The notes: a model not told the origin generated them from the sequence alone. Numbered from the stretch's first letter, positions 1 through 6,692 are shown. The stretch is DNA of 10,056 nucleotides from JAJPJX01 sp964568355 (GCA_964568355.1 CAZMRK010000459.1:1-10056), one strand, 5' to 3'. Numbers and translations are program-made.

Positions 1-1
1 G

Positions 2-1168
2 CGTCTCGCCCTGGAAGCTCAGGATCTGCAAATCATTGACACCTGCTTCCAGGACCCGCGCAACGTATTTCTCCTGGCGAGGCCAGACGAGGATGGACCG
101 GCGAACGCCGGTTTCTTTTTCTGGGACGGAAATCAGGTCCAGTCGGAATTCTGTTTTCTGGAGTTTCCCCTGGATCCGGCGGCCCTGCCGATCGATCAGG
201 TGCCACGCCGTATTCGGCCCGTGCCGGTAAAGTCCGCCACTGGTCTCGCCCCGGCCAAAGAGCCACAAAAAGCGGCTGGGCAGCGATCCCGGTGGCCGGC
301 GATCGCTGCCAGCATGGCGCTTGCCCTGGGCGCCGCCGGCTGGGCCGCCTGGCAACATTGGCACCAAGGGGATGCCTTTTCTGCCCCCGCTTCATCTCCC
401 GTAGCCCAGGAGACCCCGGCGCAGCCGGTTTCCGAACCGGAGGCTCAGCCGCAAGCACCAAAATCCGCGCCAAAATCCGCGCCCGTTCTCCCAGAGGTGG
501 ACGTGAACCGCACACTGCCACCGCCCGATCCGGTAACCAGCGCCAGGGAACCGGATCGGCAGCCTGAGCCGGCTGCTCCTGCCCGGGAGGTACATCCTCC
601 AGAGCCGGAGCGGCCGGCGCCAGTCACGACGGCGTCTACGACGGTGCTGGAGCCCGCGGGGCCATCGCCGGGAGCCGTACCGCCGGCGATACCATCATCC
701 GCGCCGCCTTCGACACCGGCGGCTACGATATCTCCGCGGCAATCTGCACCGCCGCCCGGCCTCGTCAAGGCCGCGTCGGCCGAGCCTGCGCCTCCAACAG
801 CGCCGCCTCCCAGTCAGGTTCCGCCGCCTGCGGAGCACCCGGTCCGGCAACCACCGGCGGCGGCAGCGAGCGTTCCGGTCGCGGTCCTGGAGCCGCGCGC
901 CATCCGCCAGGTGCAGCCGGTTGTTCCATCGAACGTACGGGGCATGTTGTCCAGGCCGCTGGTGGTCTCCGTGAAGCTGCAGATCGATGCCGCGGGCAAT
1001 GTCACCGACGCGAGCTACGCGCCACCCAGCGGCACATTCGGGAAGTATTTCGCGGAGCTGGCGCTCACCGCGGCGCGCCGCTGGAAGTTTGAGCCGGCGC
1101 GTGTCGGCGACAGAGGCGTGCCCAGCGAGAAGATTCTGGAGTTCCGCTTCGGTCCGTCCGGGCGCTAG
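2..1168 (+). CDS. Membrane-anchored protein with JAMM/MPN-like N-terminal fragment and TonB-like C-terminal domain (5' partial)
   Basis: The frame is open from base 2 with no stop, so the gene enters from the left; the first in-frame GTG at 200 is internal, because coding sequence continues upstream of it. The 388 visible residues fall into four parts. Residues 1-60 resemble, from memory, the end of Mov34/MPN/PAD-1-like (JAMM) domains of acidobacterial proteins (a DPRNVFLLARP stretch, then AGFFFWDG and FLEFP); the metal-binding part would lie off the edge. Residues about 98-118 form one hydrophobic helix after basic residues (RSR). Residues about 125-295 are a Pro/Ala-rich linker, as expected of a periplasm-spanning segment. 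Residues 300-386 match a TonB C-terminal fold: a beta strand VVSVKLQID, then AAGNVTDA, an ALTAARRWKFEPA helix-turn and a final EKILEFRF strand. Such domains couple inner-membrane energy to outer-membrane transporters, but no ExbB/ExbD is visible. The TonB-like call is fairly sure; the N-terminal assignment is tentative. Confidence 0.8.
   Translation, partial: RLALEAQDLQIIDTCFQDPRNVFLLARPDEDGPANAGFFFWDGNQVQSEFCFLEFPLDPAALPIDQVPRRIRPVPVKSATGLAPAKEPQKAAGQRSRWPAIAASMALALGAAGWAAWQHWHQGDAFSAPASSPVAQETPAQPVSEPEAQPQAPKSAPKSAPVLPEVDVNRTLPPPDPVTSAREPDRQPEPAAPAREVHPPEPERPAPVTTASTTVLEPAGPSPGAVPPAIPSSAPPSTPAATISPRQSAPPPGLVKAASAEPAPPTAPPPSQVPPPAEHPVRQPPAAAASVPVAVLEPRAIRQVQPVVPSNVRGMLSRPLVVSVKLQIDAAGNVTDASYAPPSGTFGKYFAELALTAARRWKFEPARVGDRGVPSEKILEFRFGPSGR
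459..482 (+). repeat. Perfect 12-bp tandem duplication in the proline-rich linker
   Basis: The unit CAAAATCCGCGC occurs twice head to tail (459-470 and 471-482) and keeps the reading frame. It encodes a repeated Pro-Lys-Ser-Ala unit in the linker of the TonB-like protein. It looks like a recent in-frame slippage duplication, tolerated because linker length is flexible. Confidence 0.8.
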
Positions 1169-1171
1169 AGA

Positions 1172-1209
1172 TGGACTGAGCCCGCTTACGCGGTCTTGAT
1201 CTCGGTCCA
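1172..1209. terminator. Candidate hairpin between convergent genes, possible bidirectional terminator
   Basis: TGGACTGAG (1172-1180) pairs with CTCGGTCCA (1201-1209): nine pairs, one of them G-U. Inside, CCGC (1182-1185) pairs with GCGG (1190-1193) around a 4-nt loop. It lies just after the stop of the plus-strand TonB-like gene and overlaps the last codons of potD on the minus strand, where the convergent genes are 17 bp apart. No T-run follows on either strand, so it is not a classic intrinsic terminator. It could act as a weak terminator or an mRNA 3'-end stabiliser. Confidence 0.35.
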
Positions 1210-2205
1210 GAGCCGGTCGCGCAGCTTCTGCGTGGCGGAGGGCAGCGTGGCCGGCCAGATACCGCGCGCGAAGATTTCAGGTGGCGGGTACAGGCTCGGG
1301 TTGTCGCGCACCGAAGCCGGCAGTAGCGCCTGGGCGGCGGCATTGGCCGTGGCCGTCCGGGTTGCCGTGGCGATCGCCGCCGAAACCTCGGGCCGCAGCA
1401 GGTAGTTGAGAAAGCGGTGCGCCAGTTCCTGCCGGCGGCTTTCGCGCAGGATCACGGCGTTATCGAGATAAAGCGGAAAGCCTTCGGCCGGATAAACGAA
1501 ACGCAGCTCCGCGGAGGCATCGATGGCCTGCTGTGCCGTGGTGGACCACATCTGCGCGGCCAGAACGTCGCCGGCCACCAACTGGTCGCGGACCTCCGCG
1601 TTCAGATAGGCGCGCAGCAGCGGTTTCTGCGCGATGGCCTCCCGGGCGGCGCGGGCCAGTTCTCCCGGATCGGTCGAGCTGAACGGCAGCCCCAGCTTGC
1701 GCAGACACGCGCCGAGGACATCTTCCGGATCGTCCAGCATGGTCAGCCGGCCCTTGAGGCGGGAATCCCACAAGTCCCGCCATGCCGAAGGCGCGGGCGC
1801 CACGCGGCGGTTATAGACGACGCCGGTGGCGTTCCACATATAAGGGACGCCCCAGGCCAGCTCCGGGTCCCAGGCCGGCGAGCGGAAGCGCGTGTCGAGC
1901 GCATCCAGATTCGGCAGCCATTCGTGCCGCAGCGGCGCCAGCAGGCCATAGTGCCGCATCGGCGGGATGCGATTGTGCGTAGGAAACACCACGTCCCAGC
2001 CGGAGTTGCCCGTCAACACCTTGGCCAGCATCTCCTCGTTGCTTTCGTAGGTGACGTAGCGCACGCGCACGCCGAACTCGCGCTCGAAGGCCGGAATGGT
2101 CTCCGGCGCCACGTAATTGGACCAGTTGTAGACGTTCAGCCGGGGACGCGACCGCCCGCAGCCCGCCAGGCCGCTCACTCCCATCAGGAACAGCCGCCGC
2201 TTCAT
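1186..2205 (-). CDS. potD: PotD-like polyamine ABC transporter substrate-binding lipoprotein
   Basis: The periplasmic receptor that captures the substrate and delivers it to PotB/PotC; 339 aa, close to the usual PotD length of about 350. The frame stays open upstream (to 2745), but ATG at 2205 is chosen: it is preceded by AAGGAGG with 7-nt spacing, overlaps the potC stop as ATGA, and begins a signal peptide. That peptide has KRRLFL, close to a Tat RRxFL motif, and a lipobox LAGC with Cys16, so the mature protein is probably a lipoprotein. Family hallmarks are NVYNWSNYV (24-32), TYESNEEM (52-59), the DDPEDV segment (158-163) and FLNYLLRPEV (265-274). Against E. coli PotD recalled from memory, the spermidine contacts W34, Y37, D168, W229 and D257 are kept as W28, Y31, D159, W220 and D248. 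E171 is Asp162, S83 is Thr76, W255 is Tyr246, Y85 is Asn78 and Q327 is Pro318. The ligand may therefore be putrescine, spermidine or another amine. Last gene of the pot operon. Confidence 0.92.
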   Translation of the reverse strand: MKRRLFLMGVSGLAGCGRSRPRLNVYNWSNYVAPETIPAFEREFGVRVRYVTYESNEEMLAKVLTGNSGWDVVFPTHNRIPPMRHYGLLAPLRHEWLPNLDALDTRFRSPAWDPELAWGVPYMWNATGVVYNRRVAPAPSAWRDLWDSRLKGRLTMLDDPEDVLGACLRKLGLPFSSTDPGELARAAREAIAQKPLLRAYLNAEVRDQLVAGDVLAAQMWSTTAQQAIDASAELRFVYPAEGFPLYLDNAVILRESRRQELAHRFLNYLLRPEVSAAIATATRTATANAAAQALLPASVRDNPSLYPPPEIFARGIWPATLPSATQKLRDRLWTEIKTA

Positions 2206-2987
2206 GCCTGCTCCTCCTTGCGGCTCACCAGCCGCTCGGAGATCAGGATCAACGCTCCGAAGAAGACCACAATCAGCGCGGATATCGCATTGATCACCGG
2301 GCTGGCTCCGCGCCGCGCCATGGCGTAGATGACCATGGGCAGCGTTTGGGAATCCACGCCCGCCACCATGCTGGTGATCACGTAATCGTCGAAAGAGACC
2401 GTCAGCACCAGCAGGGCCGCGGCCACAATGCCCGGCGCCAGCAGCGGCAAAGTGACTTCGCGGAACGCCTGCCACTCGGTAGCGCCCAGATCCATGGCGG
2501 CTTCTTCGAGCGCGGGGCTGAGCGTCCGCAGGCGCGCCGTCACCACGATCACCACATAGGCCAGCGAAAAAGCCGTGTGTGCCAGGATCACCGTATCCAG
2601 CCCGAGTTGCCAGTGCAGCCAGCGGAAGGCCCACTGGAACAGGGCCAGCAGTGAAACGCCGGTGACGATCTCGGGGGTCACGAGCGAAAGATAGAGGCCG
2701 CCCGAGATCAGCGGAGAGCGGCGCTTCCACAGGCCATAGGCGCAAAACGTGCCCAGCACGACCGAAAGAGCCGTCGCCGCCAGCGCGATGAGCACGCTGT
2801 TGCCGGCCGACTCCATCAGTTCGGCGTCATTCCAGATGGCGCGGTACCACTCCAGCGAAAATCCCTGCCAGACCGTGAAGCGCGAGGAATTGAAGCTGAA
2901 AACCGCCAGCGTGAGCAGGGGCAGGTGCAGGAAGGCAAAGATCAGCGCGGCATAAAGACCCAGCAGGCGGCCGCCTCGTCCGCTCAT
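2202..2987 (-). CDS. potC: PotC-like polyamine ABC transporter permease
   Basis: Inner-membrane permease, the second half of the PotB-PotC channel; 261 aa, a typical PotC size. About six hydrophobic segments are seen, near residues 8-31, 64-86, 96-120, 132-150, 185-209 and 233-251. The cytoplasmic EAA loop that docks on the ATPase is clear at 161-187: EEAAMDLGAT, then PLLAPGI. The N-terminal FSFNSSR and the following ESAGNSVLIA are typical of PotC-type permeases. The ATG at 2987 overlaps the potB stop by 4 bp (ATGA) and has GGAGG 4 nt upstream; the gene ends in another ATGA overlap with potD. Such overlaps indicate one polycistronic mRNA and coupled translation. Nothing is truncated. The family call is firm; the exact substrate follows PotD. 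Confidence 0.94.
   Translation of the reverse strand: MSGRGGRLLGLYAALIFAFLHLPLLTLAVFSFNSSRFTVWQGFSLEWYRAIWNDAELMESAGNSVLIALAATALSVVLGTFCAYGLWKRRSPLISGGLYLSLVTPEIVTGVSLLALFQWAFRWLHWQLGLDTVILAHTAFSLAYVVIVVTARLRTLSPALEEAAMDLGATEWQAFREVTLPLLAPGIVAAALLVLTVSFDDYVITSMVAGVDSQTLPMVIYAMARRGASPVINAISALIVVFFGALILISERLVSRKEEQA
2213..2219 (-). promoter_or_regulatory. Shine-Dalgarno site that fixes the potD start
   Basis: On the minus strand AAGGAGG lies 7 nt before the potD ATG at 2205, inside the last codons of potC. It supports this ATG over start codons further upstream in the same open frame, which would run antiparallel to nothing but through potC in another frame. It also suggests that potD can re-initiate efficiently after potC is translated. 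Confidence 0.8.
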
Positions 2988-3811
2988 AAAGCCTCCGGAT
3001 CGCGCCGCAGGAACAGTATCACCAGCACGGTCACCACGACCATCAGCGCCACGGAGACCGCCGCGCCGAAAGGCCAGTCACGCGCATTGGTGAACTGGTT
3101 TTGTACCAGGTTACCGATCATCACACTTCTGCCGCCGCCCAGCAGATCGGGCGTGAGGTACGCCCCCAGACAGGGGATGAACACCAGGACGGTTCCGGCG
3201 CGGATGCCGGGCGCCGAGAGAGGAATCGCGACGCGCCATAGCGTGGTCCAGGGGCGCGCTCCCAGATCGGCGGCGGCTTCGAGCAGCGCCGGATCCAGGC
3301 GCTCCAGGGTGGCGTAGATTGGCAGCACCATGAACGGTAGGTAGCCATAGACCAGCCCGAGCAGCACCGCGCCTTCGTTATAGAGCAGCGGCAGCGGCTC
3401 CCGGATCAGGTGCAGCGCTTGCAATACGGTGTTCACCAGGCCGGTATCGCGCAGCAGAAACAGCCAGGCATAGAGCCGCACCAGAAAGCTGCTCCAGAAG
3501 GGCAGAATCACCAATTGCAGGTAGAGATTGCGGCGCCGGCCCGCGCGGCAGAGGAACCACGCCAGCGGATAGGCCAGCACCAGGCAGATGGCTGTCGCCG
3601 CCGCGGCCATGCCGAACGAGCGCAGGAAGATCGCGAGGTAGAGGGAGTCCGCCAGACGCGCGTAGTTTTCTATCGTCCACGGCAGATCCAGGCCGCCGTA
3701 AGCGCCGCGCGTCAGAAAGCTATAGGCCAGTACGACCGCCAGCGGCGCGCCGAACAACCCGCCCAGCCAGATCCAGGAAGGCAGCAGGAACCAGAAGCGC
3801 AGGCGGTTCAT
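2984..3811 (-). CDS. potB: PotB-like polyamine ABC transporter permease
   Basis: Inner-membrane permease partner of PotC; 275 aa, a normal PotB length. The start is MNRLRFWFLLP at 3811, giving the usual short cytoplasmic N-terminus before the first membrane helix; the open frame continues to 3967, but that part is out of frame with, and inside, the potA coding region. Hydrophobic segments lie near residues 7-33, 65-87, 97-120, 146-168, 198-220 and 248-268. The EAA loop is at 177-203 (LEAAADLGARPW, then PLSAPGI), as in binding-protein-dependent permeases. Family-typical stretches include SSFLVRLYAW (108-117) and LGAYLTPDLLGG (215-226). The ATG overlaps the potA stop as ATGA. No strong Shine-Dalgarno is seen (only GAGATGA upstream), so translation probably depends on coupling to potA. 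Confidence 0.94.
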   Translation of the reverse strand: MNRLRFWFLLPSWIWLGGLFGAPLAVVLAYSFLTRGAYGGLDLPWTIENYARLADSLYLAIFLRSFGMAAAATAICLVLAYPLAWFLCRAGRRRNLYLQLVILPFWSSFLVRLYAWLFLLRDTGLVNTVLQALHLIREPLPLLYNEGAVLLGLVYGYLPFMVLPIYATLERLDPALLEAAADLGARPWTTLWRVAIPLSAPGIRAGTVLVFIPCLGAYLTPDLLGGGRSVMIGNLVQNQFTNARDWPFGAAVSVALMVVVTVLVILFLRRDPEAL

Positions 3812-4785
3812 GCGAAGGTCATCTCGTCGGAGGCGTGCCAGCAGAGCCAGACCGGATCGCCTTCGGCAAAGCCGTCCTCGTGCCGGGGCACCTCGGCGAC
3901 GGCCTGCTCGCCCGAGGACAGCCGCGTCACCACCTGCACGCAGTTCCCCAGAAACACCGAGCCGCACACGATAGCCGCAACCGCGCGCATGCCGTTGGCG
4001 GGGGCCGTCCGCGCGACGCGTGTCACCTCGGGCCGCAGCCCGATCGAATCGATCCAGTTGACCGCGCCCAGGAATCCCGCGACAAAGCGCGTGCGAGGCC
4101 GCAGGTAGACCTCCTGCGGCGTCCCGACCTGCTCGATGCAGCCCTCGTTCATCACCGCCACCTGGTCCGAAAGCGAAAGTGCCTCCTCCTGGTCGTGGGT
4201 TACCAGCAGGAACGTGATGCCCACCCGCCGCTGCATCTCTTTCAGTTCGAACCGCATCTGCTTGCGGAGCTTGGGATCGAGCGCCGCCAGGGGCTCGTCG
4301 AGCAGCAGCACCGCCGGCTCCAGCACCAGCGATCGCGCCAGAGCCACCCGCTGCCTCTCGCCGCCGGAAAGCTGCGCCGGATACCGGTCCGCCTTGCCGC
4401 CGAGCCGCACCAGTTCGAGCACCCGGGCCACGCGCGCCGCCCGATCCGCCACACCCTTCCGCTTCAGCCCGAACTCGACATTCTGGCGCGCGGTCAGGTG
4501 CGGAAACAGCGCGTAGTTCTGGAACACGGTGCTGACGTTGCGTTCATACGGCCGCCGGCCATTCACCCGTTCTCCCTCCAGCATCACCTCTCCGGAGGTA
4601 GGTTCTTCGAAGCCCGCGACCATTCGCAGCGTGGTGGTCTTGCCGCAGCCGGAAGGTCCCACCAGAGAATAGAATCCACCCCGGGGGATCTCCAGCGATA
4701 CGCCGTTGACCGCGCGAGCGCCGGCGTAGTGCTTGCTCAGATCGCGCAGAAGCAGGATAGGCTCCATGTGACCGATGCTCTTCAT
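3808..4785 (-). CDS. potA: PotA-like polyamine ABC transporter ATP-binding protein
   Basis: ATPase that drives uptake through PotB/PotC from the cytoplasmic face. All nucleotide-binding motifs are intact (numbered from the Met at 4767): Walker A GPSGCGKTT (37-45), Q-loop FQNYALFPH (82-90), signature LSGGERQR (133-140), Walker B VLLLDEP (153-159), D-loop ALD (162-164) and H-loop VTHDQEEA (189-196). A TOBE-type C-terminal domain follows at about 235-319, as in PotA/MalK-class ATPases. Two starts are plausible. ATG at 4785 (325 aa) has GGGGG 4 nt upstream; ATG at 4767 (319 aa) has only GAAGAG at 11 nt. The outer one is given here. The open frame reaches 4911 but that part overlaps the divergent gene. 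First gene of the operon; its promoter probably lies in the 36-bp gap shared with the divergent peptidase gene. Confidence 0.95.
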   Translation of the reverse strand: MKSIGHMEPILLLRDLSKHYAGARAVNGVSLEIPRGGFYSLVGPSGCGKTTTLRMVAGFEEPTSGEVMLEGERVNGRRPYERNVSTVFQNYALFPHLTARQNVEFGLKRKGVADRAARVARVLELVRLGGKADRYPAQLSGGERQRVALARSLVLEPAVLLLDEPLAALDPKLRKQMRFELKEMQRRVGITFLLVTHDQEEALSLSDQVAVMNEGCIEQVGTPQEVYLRPRTRFVAGFLGAVNWIDSIGLRPEVTRVARTAPANGMRAVAAIVCGSVFLGNCVQVVTRLSSGEQAVAEVPRHEDGFAEGDPVWLCWHASDEMTFA

Positions 4786-4809
4786 TATGCCCCCGCAGCC
4801 GGGCCGCGT

Positions 4810-4818
4810 CATACTATG
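4810..4818. promoter_or_regulatory. Symmetric divergent -10-like element between potA and the peptidase gene
   Basis: CATACTATG is a palindrome around its central base, so both strands carry a -10-like hexamer with 4/6 matches to TATAAT. On the plus strand CATACT (4810-4815) ends 6 nt before the ATG at 4822. On the minus strand CATAGT (4818-4813) or TAGTAT (4816-4811) would start an mRNA about 20 nt before the potA ATG at 4785. No convincing -35 is seen on either strand. The gap between the two starts is only 36 bp, so promoter elements must lie here or inside one of the genes. Confidence 0.45.
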
Positions 4819-4821
4819 GAG

Positions 4822-6594
4822 ATGGCCGGAATCGCGCGCCTGCCGATTCTTCTGATCCTGGCGGCAGGGTGCGCCTGTGCCGGCGAATGGCAGCGACTCC
4901 GCACCCCGCATTTTGAGCTGCTGACCACCTCCTCACCCCGTGACGCGTGGGGCTTGGCCCACCACCTGGAGCAATTGCGCGAGTTATTTGTCGCGCAGAA
5001 GCTCCTGCCCGGAGATGCCGCGCCGCAGCAGGTCCGTATCCTGGCCTTCGGTTCGGTTGCGGAGTATGCGCCGTACCGTTTGAGCAGCAATGCCGCGGCC
5101 TACTATGCCGGAGGGCCGGCGCGGCACTACATTGTCCTGCCCCTGACCGGGGCTGCGGATTTTGGCGTCGCCGCGCACGAGTACGTGCATCTGATGGCGC
5201 ACCAGCGCGGCCTGCGCCTGCCCCCGTGGCTCTCGGAGGGCATGGCCGATGTATTTTCCACAACGCGCTTTCGCCAGGGCCAGGCGGTCGTTGGCGGAGC
5301 CCATGCCGCCCGGCTGCGGGGGCTTCGCGCTGCCTGGCTGCCGTTCGCCGAAATCACTGCCCTGGAAGCGGTGCCGTCTCAGTCTCGCGAGCGCAGCAGT
5401 CTCTTTTATGCCGAAAGCTGGGCGCTGGTCCACATGCTGCTCTTTTCGCCTGCCTACCAGCCTCGATTCGGAGAACTCCTGCGAGCCTCCTCCGCGGGCA
5501 CCGGGGCGCCGCTCGCCTTCGCGGCGGTGTATCACAAATCGCTGGCCGAGGTCCAGCTCGACGTACGCTCCTGGATCAAACGCCGCAATCTACCGTCAGT
5601 GACGTTCTCCGCGCCGGACCGCTCCACGCCGGCGGATGGGCTCGAACCGGTTGCCGGGGACGACGCCCTGCTCTCCCTGGCGGAGTTGCAACTGGCTATC
5701 GGTCATCGTGCGCAGGCTCGCGCCGCGTATCTGTCCCTTGAGGCGCGCCATCCCGAGCAGGGGGAGGTCCAGGCCGCTCTGGGCCGCATCGCACTTTCGG
5801 ACGGCGAACGCACGGAAGCCCGCCAACGCTTCCATCAGGCGGTCTTGCTGGGCGTCCGCAATGCCCGCCTGTGCTACGACTATGCCCTGCTGGCGCAGGA
5901 CGCCGGGCTGCCCGAAAGCGAGGTCGTGGCCGCACTGGAGCAGTCGCTGGCCATCGACCCGCGCCTGGACGACGCACGCTATTCCCTGGCTCTGGCTCAC
6001 ATGAACGCGGGGCGCTATCCCGAAGCACTGCGTCATTTCCAAGCCATGGGCTCGGTCGGGCAGGCCCGCGCCTTCGCCTACTACGCGGCCCTGGCGCACA
6101 CCGAAGCGGAGTTGGGGATGCACGAGGAAGCGGGCCGTTCCGCCATGGAGGCCCGGCGCTACGCCCACACCGACGAGGAGCGCAGTTATGCCGGCGAACT
6201 GGCATGGGTGGCCAACTCCGACCTGGTGGTGCGCATGGCTCCCGGAGGCCGCGGACAGATGCAGCGCATCCCCCACCGGGCTCCGGGACAGGAAGATGCC
6301 TGGAACCCCTTCATCGAGCCTGCCGACCGGATCGAACGTCAGGAGGGCGACCTGCAGGAAGTGGATTGTGCCGGCGCGGCCACCCGCCTGACCCTGTCGG
6401 TGGCAGACCACCTGGTGGTACTCGGCATGCCGGATCCCTCCCGCGTACAGGTGCGTAAGGCCGGCGGCACGGCCTTCGAATTCGTCTGCGGCGCCCAATC
6501 GCAGCCCACGCGCATCCGTGTCGAATATGCGGTCGCTTCCGACCCCGCCCGCGGAGTAGCCGGCGTTCTCCGGGGAATCCAGGTGTTGCCTTAG
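4822..6594 (+). CDS. Secreted HExxH peptidase-like (peptidase MA-like) protein with TPR repeats
   Basis: 590 aa. Residues 1-20 form a signal peptide (MAGIARLPILLILAAG then CACA), so the protein is exported; cleavage after Ala20 is likely, though the LAAGC stretch leaves a lipoprotein possible. A gluzincin-like zinc site is visible: HEYVH at 119-123, and WLSEGMADVF with Glu139 as probable third ligand, as in peptidase_MA-like/DUF1570-type domains. FYAESWALVHML (195-206) is also typical of that group. TPR-like helices run from about 282 to 450 (AELQLAIGHRAQARAAY, then LALAHMNAGRYPEALRHF). A tail of about 500-586 has two cysteines (516, 556) and a DPSRV motif. The substrate is unknown. ATG at 4822 is chosen because a -10-like CATACT ends 6 nt before it; ATG at 4816 is an alternative, and neither has a Shine-Dalgarno. 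The open frame back to 3835 is antisense to potA and is not believed coding. Confidence 0.85.
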   Translation: MAGIARLPILLILAAGCACAGEWQRLRTPHFELLTTSSPRDAWGLAHHLEQLRELFVAQKLLPGDAAPQQVRILAFGSVAEYAPYRLSSNAAAYYAGGPARHYIVLPLTGAADFGVAAHEYVHLMAHQRGLRLPPWLSEGMADVFSTTRFRQGQAVVGGAHAARLRGLRAAWLPFAEITALEAVPSQSRERSSLFYAESWALVHMLLFSPAYQPRFGELLRASSAGTGAPLAFAAVYHKSLAEVQLDVRSWIKRRNLPSVTFSAPDRSTPADGLEPVAGDDALLSLAELQLAIGHRAQARAAYLSLEARHPEQGEVQAALGRIALSDGERTEARQRFHQAVLLGVRNARLCYDYALLAQDAGLPESEVVAALEQSLAIDPRLDDARYSLALAHMNAGRYPEALRHFQAMGSVGQARAFAYYAALAHTEAELGMHEEAGRSAMEARRYAHTDEERSYAGELAWVANSDLVVRMAPGGRGQMQRIPHRAPGQEDAWNPFIEPADRIERQEGDLQEVDCAGAATRLTLSVADHLVVLGMPDPSRVQVRKAGGTAFEFVCGAQSQPTRIRVEYAVASDPARGVAGVLRGIQVLP

Positions 6595-6692
6595 CCGCCA
6601 TTTTTTCCGAACCACCAGTACTGCTGCGCCAGGATTTGTAAGCCACCCCACACCCCCGATGCGCTATTGTGAAAAGATAAAGTGTTCCTAGC

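Noticed and set aside
420..900. Repetitive-looking Pro/Ala/Ser codons suggesting a repeat array or CRISPR-like structure
   Set aside because: There are no evenly spaced identical units apart from the single 12-bp tandem; the pattern is low-complexity protein linker.
2206..2745. Upstream extension of the potD frame, which would make a 519-aa protein
   Set aside because: It overlaps potC in another frame. The ATG at 2205 has a perfect Shine-Dalgarno, the lipoprotein signal peptide and the ATGA junction.
3812..3967. Upstream extension of the potB frame (52 residues, Arg/Gly-rich)
   Set aside because: It lies inside the potA TOBE-domain coding region in another frame; the Met at 3811 starts a normal PotB N-terminus and overlaps the potA stop.
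3835..4821. Plus-strand extension of the peptidase-TPR frame by about 327 codons upstream
   Set aside because: This stretch is antisense to potA, whose motifs are all intact; the extension has no domain signature, and a signal peptide begins only at 4816-4822.
6574..6606. Possible intrinsic terminator after the peptidase-TPR gene, ending in a run of six T (6601-6606)
   Set aside because: The only stem next to the T-run is about four pairs (GGTG with CGCC, including a G-U) with a 10-nt loop, too weak to call.
5596..6651. Minus-strand open frame of 351 codons opposite the peptidase-TPR gene
   Set aside because: Low-complexity, His/Gly/Gln-rich translation with no recognised motif, opposite a gene with clear domains.
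6636..6670. Promoter for the phosphorylase gene built from TTGTAA (6636-6641) and TATTGT (6665-6670)
   Set aside because: The spacer would be 23 bp, too long for a sigma-70 promoter, and both hexamers match only 4 of 6 positions.
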